A stretch of DNA of 64,000 nt from Pseudomonadota bacterium (GTDB taxonomy: Bacteria > Desulfobacterota > Desulfobulbia > Desulfobulbales > Desulfocapsaceae): the NCBI GenBank assembly GCA_018817385.1, contig JAHIUA010000098.1, forward strand, positions 62,001 to 126,000, written 5' to 3'. This document shows positions 38,570-47,152 of this stretch, in pieces. A model generated the notes under the pieces. It did not search any database. It was not told the DNA's origin and saw nothing but the letters and a program-made list of their open reading frames with translations. Within the stretch, counting starts at the first letter, position 1; every line of letters begins with the position of its first letter. A program made the position numbers and the translations under genes.

Positions 38570-41500
38570 TCAGGGATGGACCATCATTTTGTTCGGGTCG
38601 GAGAGTTTGACGCTGAGCTCTTTTTCCTCTGCAGCTGAGCCCTCCTTCTCCCGGAGAATGGTGACCCGGAGTTGGTCGCCCGGTCTGGAATCCATCATCA
38701 GAATGCCAAGATCTTCCATGGTTTTTACTGGCTGACCTTCCACAGAGACGATGATGTCATTTTTTTTCATCCCGGCTTCTCCGGCTTGGCCGGTGGGGCT
38801 GATTTCTATAACCCGCAGGCGGGGGGCGCCATTGTTGTCTTCAGGATCAATTCCGATGCCTATTTTTCCCTTGGCCTTGAGGAAGCGAGGCTCGGCCAGG
38901 AAAAAGAAATCTGCCAGACGTTCGGGATGGGTAGCGGGATTGTCGCCATAGATATTCAATACTGAGGCCTGTTGCAGGGGCAGACGGCGAAGGACCCGGG
39001 GGGGGATGCCTGAATCCTTGCGGGTATGCTGGCCACCGGCGATAACCACCAGCGTCTTGCTGGGATTGTCCTTGAGGATACGAACAATATTTTCGGCCAT
39101 GGTCTCATCCCAGATGGCCTGGGACTGAACAAATCCGGCCAGCCCCTTGCCTTGGGCAACGTCACCGTGGTAGCCGTGGACCAGGCTGAGGCGTTCGACG
39201 TAGCCATCCAGGGAAAGATCCCTGTCGGCGGCAATTGTTTCACTCTGCTTGTCACTGAGACCATCGGTGTTCCCTTCGGCAAAGACGTTTTTGACGATTT
39301 CCCGGTCCACATTGATCCCATATACCGGGATCTTGTAGCGGCGGCAGAAATTGAAGATGGGTCTGAAGAGTCGCCAGTCGTGGCGCCAGACCTCGAACCA
39401 GCGAGAGGCGCGGAGAAATGCTGTTTCCTCCATCTTGTCTTTTCCTGAAATATAGGTGTCCAGGGCCTGCTGACTCGATTCCGGAAACATCTCCATGGCA
39501 ATGGCCAGATCCAGTCCTTTCTTCTCCAGTCCCTGCAGGATGCGCAACTGGAGGAGATGGTCAGCCAGGGAGTCATGGGTTTCACCCAGGTAGATAACCC
39601 GATTCTTGGCCAGTTGGCTCACTATCTCTTCAAAGTTTTCGATGCTCTTGGCTGGGCTGCCATCCGGCAGGCTTTCCAGGAGCTCAGTCAGGCCCTTGTC
39701 ACTGGTCGTGATCTTTTTGTTCTGAACTCTTCCCTGGACAAAGGAGAGGGCAGAGTATTTTCCGTAGTGGCTCAGTTTGGCCAACACGGCCTTGCTCTCT
39801 TCTTCACTGCTGCTGCTGACGAGGACGACCACCTCTTTTTCGTTCAGAGGATTGTTTTGTACCAGGAGGTCGAAACCCTCGCCTGGCGGCGGTGAATCAG
39901 CAAAGAGGGAGCGCCAGGCTGGACCGCCTGGGCCGAGAAAGAGGACGGAGTTTTCAGAAAGTTGCTGGTTGGTAACGGACTTGCTGTCGGCGATGGGCCA
40001 TCCCTGATCTTCTGCCCAGTGAATAAAGGGGGTGAGAGCTGCTGCCGTCTTCTCCCTTTCCAGGAGAAGGATCTTGTTTTTTGCCCCGACAAAGCGGGAC
40101 CATACCGGAGGAAGCTCGGCCGGGGTCAGGGTTCTGAAGAGATCATAGTCGGGATCAAGGACAAAGGAGAGAGGAGGATCAGGCAGGGCGAGGCTGATTT
40201 TTGTCTCCTTTTCCGTGATCTTATGGATAAATGTTTTTTCTCCGGCTGCGGTCTCGACCCGGATCGGGAGCTCTAGAGCATAGGGCTGGGCGCTGGTCTG
40301 TTTGACGGTGAAGTGGAGGAGGGAATTGTCCTGTCTGTCCTCAGTCCCGACGTCCTCGACAACCAGCCCGGGTATGTCGTTGCGGCTCAGTTGCTGTAAG
40401 AAAAAGGTCTCCAGGTCGTAGCCGGAGGTGGCTTCAAAGGTCTTCTGGATATCTTTCCAGGAGGCGGAGCGTCCCTTAAAGGTGGCGGCGAAGAGGCGGA
40501 GTCCCTGGCTAAAGTGTTCAGGCCCCAGGAGTCGTTGCAGCTGGTGAAAGAACATGGCGCCACGATTATAGCCCACACCTCGTATGGCCTTGGCCATGAC
40601 CTGCTGGTGGCTGGCGGAATTGAAGTCCTGGAGGGCGATGGCAGACTCCGGCTGGACATAACTCTGGTAGTTAATGAGGCTGGCCTTGCGCTGGTCAGCT
40701 CCCTCGCCGCGCATCTCAGCGTAACTGAAATCGGCAAGATAGTTGGTCAGTCCCTCGCACCAGTTTCCAGAGTGGTCTCCTACCTGGATACTGTTGCCGA
40801 ACCAGGAATGGACGATTTCATGGCCCAGGGAGGTCTCCTTGATAAAGGGGAGGCGGAGGACCATCTGTCCGAGCAGGGTGAAGGTAGGCATGCCAAAACC
40901 GCTGGCCAAGCGGTTGCTGACGATGGCATAGTGGCCATAGGGAAAGGGGCCTATCTCTTGCTCATAGCGGAGGAGATAGGCCTTGGCGGCGTCCAGGTAG
41001 TCGCGGCTCAAGGGCTGATCTTCCGGAAAAAACCAGGTGGAGAGGATGAGTCCCGGCCGCAGTTCTTCCTCTTCCACCTCATAGGGACCGGCTGCCAGGT
41101 GAATGGAACGGACAGCCTGGGAAAAGGAGGTGGTTAACCTGTGGTCTTCTTCTTGGCGCAGCAGGCTGTCTGATTCTGAGATCCCGCGAAAGCCGGAGGG
41201 GAGATCGGCAGAGAGGGAGAAAATCATGTCTCGATCCGGGAGGGGATGCCAGCCCGAAGTGAGGGCTATACCAGCGGGGCTGATCAGATTGTCACCGGAG
41301 TCCGGCGCAATACGCAGGGAGTAGGAGATAGTGATCTGCTGGCTGGTTCGGGCGGCATACATATGAAGGTTGTCCCCCTCAGGGAGGGGCAGGGAAAAGG
41401 GGGACTTCCCCTCCTCGGCAATGAGCACCTCGTGGATGTCGAGGCCCCCTGTGTAGAGCCGCCATTCTTCCCCGGGAGGAAGGGTGATGGTGGCCTTTGC

Positions 41501-41656
41501 CTGCAGCTGATGCTCTTCCGTCTGAAAGCTGATATCCAGGTGATAGCGTGGGGCAGCGGCCAGGCTCAGACTGCTGCTGCAGAGGGTGGCAATGAATAGA
41601 ATTCCCCAGAAGACAGGGGAGAGAACGGATTGGTGAATGGTGAAAGCAATGTTCAC
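38570..41656 (-). CDS. peptidase M1-like / ChaN / PDZ fusion protein
   Basis: A 1028-residue exported protein. The signal peptide ends near SLSLAAA. Residues about 35-520 are a gluzincin aminopeptidase of the M1/M61 type with zinc ligands His279-Glu-x-x-His283 (HEIVHSWFGN) and Glu301 (NWCEGLTNYLAD). Residues about 680-925 are a ChaN (DUF399) iron-regulated, heme-binding-type domain (VIYLGETHD, with His694; AIAMEMFP; VVIAGGQHTR). A PDZ domain (about 940-1020, GQAGEAGMKKNDIIVSVEGQPV) closes it. The GTG start has AAGGAGG five bases upstream. It probably works in the periplasm. The three-part combination is unusual. Confidence 0.88.
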   Translation of the reverse strand: MNIAFTIHQSVLSPVFWGILFIATLCSSSLSLAAAPRYHLDISFQTEEHQLQAKATITLPPGEEWRLYTGGLDIHEVLIAEEGKSPFSLPLPEGDNLHMYAARTSQQITISYSLRIAPDSGDNLISPAGIALTSGWHPLPDRDMIFSLSADLPSGFRGISESDSLLRQEEDHRLTTSFSQAVRSIHLAAGPYEVEEEELRPGLILSTWFFPEDQPLSRDYLDAAKAYLLRYEQEIGPFPYGHYAIVSNRLASGFGMPTFTLLGQMVLRLPFIKETSLGHEIVHSWFGNSIQVGDHSGNWCEGLTNYLADFSYAEMRGEGADQRKASLINYQSYVQPESAIALQDFNSASHQQVMAKAIRGVGYNRGAMFFHQLQRLLGPEHFSQGLRLFAATFKGRSASWKDIQKTFEATSGYDLETFFLQQLSRNDIPGLVVEDVGTEDRQDNSLLHFTVKQTSAQPYALELPIRVETAAGEKTFIHKITEKETKISLALPDPPLSFVLDPDYDLFRTLTPAELPPVWSRFVGAKNKILLLEREKTAAALTPFIHWAEDQGWPIADSKSVTNQQLSENSVLFLGPGGPAWRSLFADSPPPGEGFDLLVQNNPLNEKEVVVLVSSSSEEESKAVLAKLSHYGKYSALSFVQGRVQNKKITTSDKGLTELLESLPDGSPAKSIENFEEIVSQLAKNRVIYLGETHDSLADHLLQLRILQGLEKKGLDLAIAMEMFPESSQQALDTYISGKDKMEETAFLRASRWFEVWRHDWRLFRPIFNFCRRYKIPVYGINVDREIVKNVFAEGNTDGLSDKQSETIAADRDLSLDGYVERLSLVHGYHGDVAQGKGLAGFVQSQAIWDETMAENIVRILKDNPSKTLVVIAGGQHTRKDSGIPPRVLRRLPLQQASVLNIYGDNPATHPERLADFFFLAEPRFLKAKGKIGIGIDPEDNNGAPRLRVIEISPTGQAGEAGMKKNDIIVSVEGQPVKTMEDLGILMMDSRPGDQLRVTILREKEGSAAEEKELSVKLSDPNKMMVHP

Positions 41657-41801
41657 ATCTTCCTCCTTGGCCAGGAATATGGTAGAGTCCGGTATGGTCT
41701 GGGAGCCTGTAGCTAGAGAGGATCCCTGTGGGCCGCATCAGTGCCTGTTAGTATATCATATCATTTTCTTCTTCCCCATATAAAGATCGGTTTTCATTCC
41801 C

Positions 41802-43511
41802 ATGGATATCAAACTAGTTGCCATCAATGGTCGTTTTAGCCATTCATCCCTTGCCCTTTTCCATGTCCGCAACGAATTGGAAGAGCAGTGTCCGGGCGTC
41901 TGCACCGAAATCCTGCAGCTCACTCTCCGCGATCCCTATTATGAGGTCCTCCTCCAGCTGAGTCGGAACCGGCCGGGGGCCATCTTTTTTTCAGCCGCGG
42001 TGTGGAACTCTGACCGGGTGGAGGAACTGATCACTGATCTCCATGTCCTCCTCCCCTCCTGTCTCCTGGTAGTGGGGGGGCCCCAAGCCGAGCTGGTGGC
42101 GGCAGGTGTTGGCGAGGATTTATGTACCGTGGTCTGGGGGGCCATAGAGGCGGTGGAAAAGAAATTTTATGAGGACCTCCTCCAGGGCACCCTGAAACCC
42201 CGTTATGGACGTTCGTTTTTTCAGCTGGCTGAAAAACGCTTTTCCTCTCCTTACCGTGAAGAGGACTTCGGCAGCCACCTGCAGAACCGCAATATCTATT
42301 ATGAAAGCTCCAGAGGCTGCCCCTTCTCATGCACCTATTGCCTCTCATCGGCAGAACATGGAATTGTCCATAAGCCCCTGTCTCAGGTGCGTCAGGAGCT
42401 TGATCAGATTATGGCCCATGGACCGAAGGTGCTCCGTTTTGTGGACCGTACCTTCAATGATCGTCCTGAACGGGCCCTGGCTTTGTGGCAGCTGGTTCTC
42501 GCCTATGAATCTGATACCCTCTTTCATTTCGAGGTTGCCCCGGACCGTTTCAGTGAGGAGATGTTTCGTCTTCTGGCCACCATTGCCCCCGGACGCTTTC
42601 AATTTGAGATAGGTATTCAGTCCACCCACGAACCGACACTTGCGGCCATAGAGCGCCGCATCGATCCCCGGCTGGCCGCCGAGACCGTGTCCCGGCTGGT
42701 TGCCCTGGATACCATTCATCTCCATGTTGATCTGATTCTCGGTCTCCCCTATGAGAGTGAAGAGACATATCTGCAATCCTTTGCCGATGTCTTTGCCATG
42801 GGCCCCCATTATATTCAGATGGGGCTGTTGAAGCTCCTGCCTGATACGGCCATCAGCCGCGATGCGGAACTCTTCGGATATCGGGCCTGTCGTCGGCCAC
42901 CTTATGCAGTGCTGGCTAACCAGTGGCTTGATGCGGAAGGTCTGCAAGGCCTGTACTGGTTTTCCGAGGGCGTAGAAAAGTTTTATAACAACAGGTATTT
43001 CCCCTCGCTATGGAACTACCTGCGCAGAAGGGGCGAGGATGGCAGATCTTTTTTTCGCCGGCTAGTGGAGCTCTCCCATGAGTATCGGCTCTTTCATCTC
43101 GCCGTTACCCAGGAACTGCTGTGTACCATTATCACTGCCTCTCTAGACGGACGGGTGGACAGACCCCTTATCTTCGAGTTGCTGGCCTATGATTGGCTGC
43201 GGTGCGGCTACCGGACTCTGCCCCCATGTCTTGGCTCTAGAGAGGCCGGAGAAAAAAAGCGGACATTGAAGGACAGCCTGTATCAACAACTCCCGGCAGA
43301 TCTACCCGGTTTCTACGGCCCTAAAGAGCGAAGTCGTTTCTTCAGGCAGTCTGTTTTTCAGCTGTTTTCACCAGGTGCTCTCGATGAATTGGGGTTTGCA
43401 GCGCAGGGGGCAGGCTGTATGGCCTTTGTCCAGGAAAGAGAGGCCAGTTTGTTGCGCCTGAATCGGGCTCTCTTGCTTCCTGTCTCCAGCCTGGACGAGC
43501 AAAGGAGTTGA
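41802..43511 (+). CDS. B12-binding radical SAM protein with DUF4080
   Basis: A 569-residue cytosolic protein. Residues 1-140 form a cobalamin-binding-like Rossmann domain (MDIKLVAINGRFSHSSLAL, CLLVVGGPQAELVA) without a DxHxxG motif. The radical SAM cluster motif CPFSCTYC lies near residue 171 in YYESSRGCPFSC, followed by a TIM-barrel core (QFEIGIQSTHEPTL, LHVDLILGLPYESEE). The C-terminal DUF4080 region is of unknown role. Such proteins are frequent in anaerobes, often as methyltransferase-like enzymes, but the substrate is unknown. A strong bidirectional terminator follows. Confidence 0.9.
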   Translation: MDIKLVAINGRFSHSSLALFHVRNELEEQCPGVCTEILQLTLRDPYYEVLLQLSRNRPGAIFFSAAVWNSDRVEELITDLHVLLPSCLLVVGGPQAELVAAGVGEDLCTVVWGAIEAVEKKFYEDLLQGTLKPRYGRSFFQLAEKRFSSPYREEDFGSHLQNRNIYYESSRGCPFSCTYCLSSAEHGIVHKPLSQVRQELDQIMAHGPKVLRFVDRTFNDRPERALALWQLVLAYESDTLFHFEVAPDRFSEEMFRLLATIAPGRFQFEIGIQSTHEPTLAAIERRIDPRLAAETVSRLVALDTIHLHVDLILGLPYESEETYLQSFADVFAMGPHYIQMGLLKLLPDTAISRDAELFGYRACRRPPYAVLANQWLDAEGLQGLYWFSEGVEKFYNNRYFPSLWNYLRRRGEDGRSFFRRLVELSHEYRLFHLAVTQELLCTIITASLDGRVDRPLIFELLAYDWLRCGYRTLPPCLGSREAGEKKRTLKDSLYQQLPADLPGFYGPKERSRFFRQSVFQLFSPGALDELGFAAQGAGCMAFVQEREASLLRLNRALLLPVSSLDEQRS

Positions 43512-43555
43512 CTGGCAAGCCGCTCTTTCGTCAGAGTTGAGGATGGGACGATGTC

Positions 43556-43614
43556 CAGCAGACAAAAAAAGGCCCTGATCAATGAAAATGATCAGGGCCT
43601 TTTTTTGTCTGCTG
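43556..43614. terminator. bidirectional terminator between convergent genes
   Basis: GCAGACAAAAAAA flanks the GC-rich core GGCCCTGATCA with a seven-base loop and the exact complement, ending TTTTTTTGTCTGC. The symmetrical A and T runs suit both the radical SAM gene (plus) and the cytochrome gene (minus). Confidence 0.95.
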
Positions 43615-43656
43615 CAGGAATGCATAAAAAAAGAAGACGGTGTCTTTCGTGTCCTG

Positions 43657-44796
43657 TCAGTCCTTGGTGGTGTGACAGACGAAACAGCCTGTGCCTGCAC
43701 CGCCACCGGCTATCATGGCTGAGTAATCCCAGCGCAGCATGGAAGGGTAGTCGCTGGCATGGGTCACATGGCAGGAGAGGCACATAACCGCATCAGTACC
43801 CGGATTGACGGTCGCACTGGCAGCATCCGGGACAGTCGTTCTGGCCACCGGACTGCCGACATTATAGGTGACATAGGAAGCATATTCACCAGACGATGGC
43901 AGGGAGAGATCGGTTGGGTGCCGGATAAAGGGTGAGGTGGCATCAGCCCCTATTCCATCGGAAGCCGCATTGGCAATGGTATGGAAGTTTCCGTGACAGG
44001 TGGCACAGTACTGGCTCATGGTCCCATTCGGTGGCTGGACGCCGCCCGTGGCACCATGGCAACTGAGGGTGGTACATCCTAATGCAACGGGGGCTGCCAG
44101 GGCGAAATATTCATTGTGAGCGGTGGAACTGGCATTGTCTTCCCAATCCACATCTTCGAGGCCTTTGACCCCCATGAGGAATCGATAGCTGTTGCCTGGG
44201 CTAGTGGCAATATCCATCTTGCCGCTGACATTCTTGTGATGGGAACCAGTAATTCCTCTTGGGAGCGCAGCCCCTGCCAATCGATAGCCATGGCAGCCGT
44301 TGGTGCCGGCGCAGGTGAGATTATCGGTGTTGACAATACCACCGTCATTATGGAATGCGAGAACAATACCGCCGGGAGGGCCATACAAAACGGCATCGGT
44401 ACCGGTGAGAGCTGCGATGTTGTGACCTTTGCGGTCGGAGCTGCCACTTCCTTTCAGTCCTGTGATGTAACCAAAGTTGCCGCCGGCAAGGTCGTTGGTG
44501 TCGGTGTGGTAGACCTGGGGAATCCTGCCGGTTCCCGAGATCTCTATTGCGCTACTGCCTCCCTGGGCATGACAGCCAAGGCAGGTCCCTCGGGTCAGAT
44601 TTTCATTGGGGATGGCACTGCTATCAAAGTTCATGGGGAGACCGTCCTGACTGTTATGCATGGTGTGACAGTCAGCACAGTTACCAGTCATTGCTGCCTG
44701 GGCAGCAGGACTGAGGCTTAGGCCAACAAAAGTGGCAACTATTCCAAATTTAATATAAATATTATTGCGTTTCCTGTTACTGTCCTGCGTTTGCAT
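43657..44796 (-). CDS. exported multiheme c-type cytochrome (up to 7 hemes)
   Basis: A 379-residue protein with a signal peptide ending SPAAQA near residue 35. Five canonical heme sites are visible (CADCH, CLGCH, CATCH, CLSCH, CFVCH). Two more have expanded spacing: CTTLSCH (four residues between Cys) and CAGTNGCH (five). Many additional His residues could serve as distal ligands. It is probably a periplasmic or surface electron carrier in anaerobic respiration. The start MQTQDSN at 44796 was chosen for the ribosome site AAGGGGTGGGG and the signal peptide; the open frame extends 47 codons upstream. It stands alone, with its own long AT-rich upstream region. Confidence 0.9.
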   Translation of the reverse strand: MQTQDSNRKRNNIYIKFGIVATFVGLSLSPAAQAAMTGNCADCHTMHNSQDGLPMNFDSSAIPNENLTRGTCLGCHAQGGSSAIEISGTGRIPQVYHTDTNDLAGGNFGYITGLKGSGSSDRKGHNIAALTGTDAVLYGPPGGIVLAFHNDGGIVNTDNLTCAGTNGCHGYRLAGAALPRGITGSHHKNVSGKMDIATSPGNSYRFLMGVKGLEDVDWEDNASSTAHNEYFALAAPVALGCTTLSCHGATGGVQPPNGTMSQYCATCHGNFHTIANAASDGIGADATSPFIRHPTDLSLPSSGEYASYVTYNVGSPVARTTVPDAASATVNPGTDAVMCLSCHVTHASDYPSMLRWDYSAMIAGGGAGTGCFVCHTTKD

Positions 44797-45430
44797 AACC
44801 CCACCCCTTCCCCTTATTGTTCTGTTGATCGTCAAAAAAATAGTCAAATATTTGTATGATAAGCTGAATGCAAGCATAATCGTTTTTTTTACATGATCTA
44901 TAGAAAAGACTATATCTTTTTTTATCTTTTTTTCCAACAGTTATTGAAACTTAAATATCGTTTTTGTAGTTATCTTTATTTCAATCCCGGGAATCCCTTG
45001 ATACGATTCACTCTTTTGTCCTTGTGATCACGTATTTTTTCTCATTCTCTAAAAAAAATCTCTGCACAGGTGCGAAAATGATCCGCATAGGTGTGGTCTG
45101 GAGAGATGGCAAAGGAGAAATATGAGGATCAGCCAGAGGGGACTTTTAAATCGACATGGGACAGCACCCTTCTCCCGCATGGGGGAAGTGATGAGGGGCT
45201 TTTGTTTTGCTGTTTCTATGCCGGAGGGTTTTAAGATGGTCGCGTCACGATACGGTCAGGTACTGTTTTTTGGGTCGTCTTTTTTTCTTTCCCTGACTTG
45301 CAGTTGGGGCGGAGTTGGGAGAAAGGTGATTTTTTTTGGTCGTTGAATGGATTCCTCAACTTTTTGTCAGAGGAATAGGGGGCATGGAAGAGTCAGATCG
45401 TCACCAAGGTCTCTTGCCTCACCATCTCGG

Positions 45431-45462
45431 ACACTTCTAGGCGACAACACTTCTAGGCGACA
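45431..45462. repeat. perfect 16-base tandem repeat
   Basis: ACACTTCTAGGCGACA occurs twice in tandem without mismatch. The first unit is preceded by CTCGG, so CTCGGACACTTCTAGG matches the right end of the family B MITE-like elements; this may be a solitary element end. Confidence 0.7.
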
Positions 45463-45490
45463 GGTGGGGGGCAATGAGTCTTATGGGGTG

Positions 45491-45527
45491 GAAAAAATCC
45501 GGTGCCCCTGCTCGGCGCCGGGGCACC
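45491..45527 (-). terminator. terminator of the 84-residue hypothetical gene
   Basis: GGTGCCCC pairs with GGGGCACC around an 11-base loop; on the minus strand it is followed by GGATTTTTT. A second stem, GGCGTTGG/CCAACGCC, lies just upstream at 45544-45567. Confidence 0.65.
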
Positions 45528-45629
45528 GGTGTCTGAGCAGGAGGGCGTTGGACTTCCAACCAACGCCTTCCTCATCTGCCCCTCGCCCCTCTGCTTCAGG
45601 TTGTTTTCTGCTTCCGTGTGAAAGGAAGA

Positions 45630-45884
45630 TCAATACTGTTCACCTTTAATATTCTTTATGAGTTGGGCTATCTCCAAGCCCAGGGAAACGCATTGTTTGC
45701 CAAGCATGCACTTCTCTGCATCCGCCTCTTCCAGGTAATGCTGGAGCTCGTGCTTATCTTTTATCAAGTCCACAACCCATACATTTCTGTTGTCATCCCA
45801 ATTGACGGTGATATCAATATCGCACTGGCCTATTTCAGGGTACATTGCTGTGATTTTGTTACACAGTTCTTGTTTGTCATGCAT
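45630..45884 (-). CDS. 84-residue hypothetical protein
   Basis: A small soluble acidic protein beginning MHDKQELCNKITAMYPEIG and containing VNWDDNRNVWVVDLIKD, HYLEEADAEKCMLGKQC and a final helix. Three cysteines (one near the N-terminus, two spaced C-x5-C) could bind metal. GAGGAG lies seven bases before the ATG, and a terminator follows the gene, so it is a genuine isolated gene. No function is recognised. It reminds me of small conserved proteins of sulfate reducers, but I cannot name a family. Confidence 0.75.
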   Translation of the reverse strand: MHDKQELCNKITAMYPEIGQCDIDITVNWDDNRNVWVVDLIKDKHELQHYLEEADAEKCMLGKQCVSLGLEIAQLIKNIKGEQY

Positions 45885-46490
45885 GGTGGTTCTCCTCGTG
45901 TCGGATTTTTTTTGTGGTTGTCTCTCAGAATAGGGTTAAGGGGCGTTGAGTTGATAGGAATATTTCTTCTCCTCTGTGGTTGGATCTGTTTTTTTCCTGT
46001 CAGGCCCTGATCATTTTTCACCCTGTCTGTCTCGGCCGATCAGAAAAGATGGTCACCGGGGAGTATCTTGAAGGGCTCTGTGCCAGAGGAGGAGAAAACA
46101 ACCACTCCATATTTTTATTATAGTGGCACTGTGTGGTATGGTCAAGACGATGTTTTCTGTTCTGCCTGTCAGTCGACCCAGTTGCCGAGACTGCAGGTCA
46201 GGAAATGTTGGTGTCGGCGGCGGTAAGAGGAACCATTTTTTTGTTGGACCCGGAGGCGCAGCCTTGTATGGGTAAGGGGAGGCATTTACCCATACAAGGC
46301 TGCGCCTCCGGGGATCTGCTTTGGAGAAGGGTCGTTTTGTTATGTCCTGGCAAAATGGCCTGTCAGGGCAGCTGGCAACTTGTTTTTGCCCAAGTTGTCG
46401 GCTGCAATGAGAGAAGGGTTGCTTGCTGCCAGGAATCTGTTATGTTTTGCCTGAGCGATTTTTCCCCTGATGTGCATAAGGAGCAGCAAT
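45885..46490. other. intergenic region with a long palindrome
   Basis: About 600 bases with no supported gene. A 122-codon plus-strand frame (46133-46501) runs straight through the perfect palindrome at 46250-46311 and has no recognisable features, so it was rejected. Confidence 0.5.
46250..46311. repeat. perfect 26-bp inverted repeat
   Basis: Each arm is 26 bases and they match without error around a ten-base loop (46276-46285). The left arm starts CCGGAGGCGCAGCC and ends TTGTATGGGTAA. No T run follows on either strand, so it is not a standard terminator. Confidence 0.9.
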
Positions 46491-46733
46491 ATGTTTTTTA
46501 GAGTCATCGCCTTTATTATCGGACTCATTGCCTTGGTTGCAGGACTGAGAAATTATGACAGTGCATTGACCACTGCACCTGTCCCTGTGCTTACCGGGGC
46601 TCTGGTTATGCTGATTGCGGTCTTTAATCTTTTGCCCCAGATTAAACAGTGCTCTTCCTGCAAGCGCAAGATACCAAAGAAGCGTGCTGTCTGCCCCTTT
46701 TGCGGCAGCAAACAGCCTCCTCTGGATTCGTAA
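46491..46733 (+). CDS. small membrane protein with zinc ribbon
   Basis: An 80-residue protein. Two transmembrane helices (VIAFIIGLIALVAGL and VLTGALVMLIAVFNLLP) are followed by a C-terminal zinc ribbon with CSSCKR and CPFCGSK. AAGGAG lies seven bases before the ATG at 46491; the frame stays open upstream. The role is unknown; such proteins are often small membrane-bound adaptors. Confidence 0.8.
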   Translation: MFFRVIAFIIGLIALVAGLRNYDSALTTAPVPVLTGALVMLIAVFNLLPQIKQCSSCKRKIPKKRAVCPFCGSKQPPLDS

Positions 46734-47152
46734 AAAAACTGGCTGGAACCTTTCAATCCTCACCTGGAAGACGATTGAGCAACGGTGGTTACCGGTAAGA
46801 GCCAGTGGGGAGTGTGGAGTATTGCTCACCGGCTGCTGAGGCTGGAATTTCTGTTTTGTGGGCAGAGACCTGGAGAGCGATAAAAGAGTTTTATAAAAGA
46901 GACGGGATGGATTGAGGAAAATGGCTCAGAAGCGTGCGCTCGTGTTGGCAGTGATTTTCTTTGCAAGTGGAACCTCTCTTCCTTGAGGGATTCCTGAAAA
47001 AGAGTGCTTGGTTTGAATCGTCAATATCTGGAACACTCTTGAACAACCATTTTTCTCAGTTTGTTGGAATAGGACTATGCTGTTAAAGGCAGGGCATGCG
47101 GCGGGGAATGAATCATTCCTGGCGCTGACGTTGTTTTGCCAGGGAGAAAAGA
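46734..47152. other. intergenic region before serA
   Basis: About 418 bases without a supportable gene. The composition is mixed, and no clear promoter or terminator stands out. The final bases GGGAGAAAAGA are the serA ribosome site. Confidence 0.4.

Larger units (their letters stand above)
44797..45629. other. AT-rich and hairpin-rich intergenic region
   Basis: About 830 bases. The first 250 are very AT-rich and must include the cytochrome promoter; a TTGATCGTCAA palindrome lies at about 44825. No c-di-GMP (GEMM) riboswitch was recognised. A 74-codon plus-strand frame at 45122 has AAAGGAG five bases upstream but no recognisable protein features and is not called. Beyond 45400 come a 16-base direct repeat and two hairpins (listed separately). 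Confidence 0.5.

Noticed and set aside
44797-45120. c-di-GMP (GEMM) riboswitch before the multiheme cytochrome
   Set aside because: The conserved GEMM core was not present on the minus strand.
45122-45346. 74-codon plus-strand open frame with AAAGGAG upstream
   Set aside because: The product shows no recognisable fold or conserved pattern; the ribosome site alone is not enough.
46133-46501. 122-codon plus-strand open frame
   Set aside because: It reads through a perfect 26-bp palindrome and overlaps the start of the zinc-ribbon gene; no protein features.
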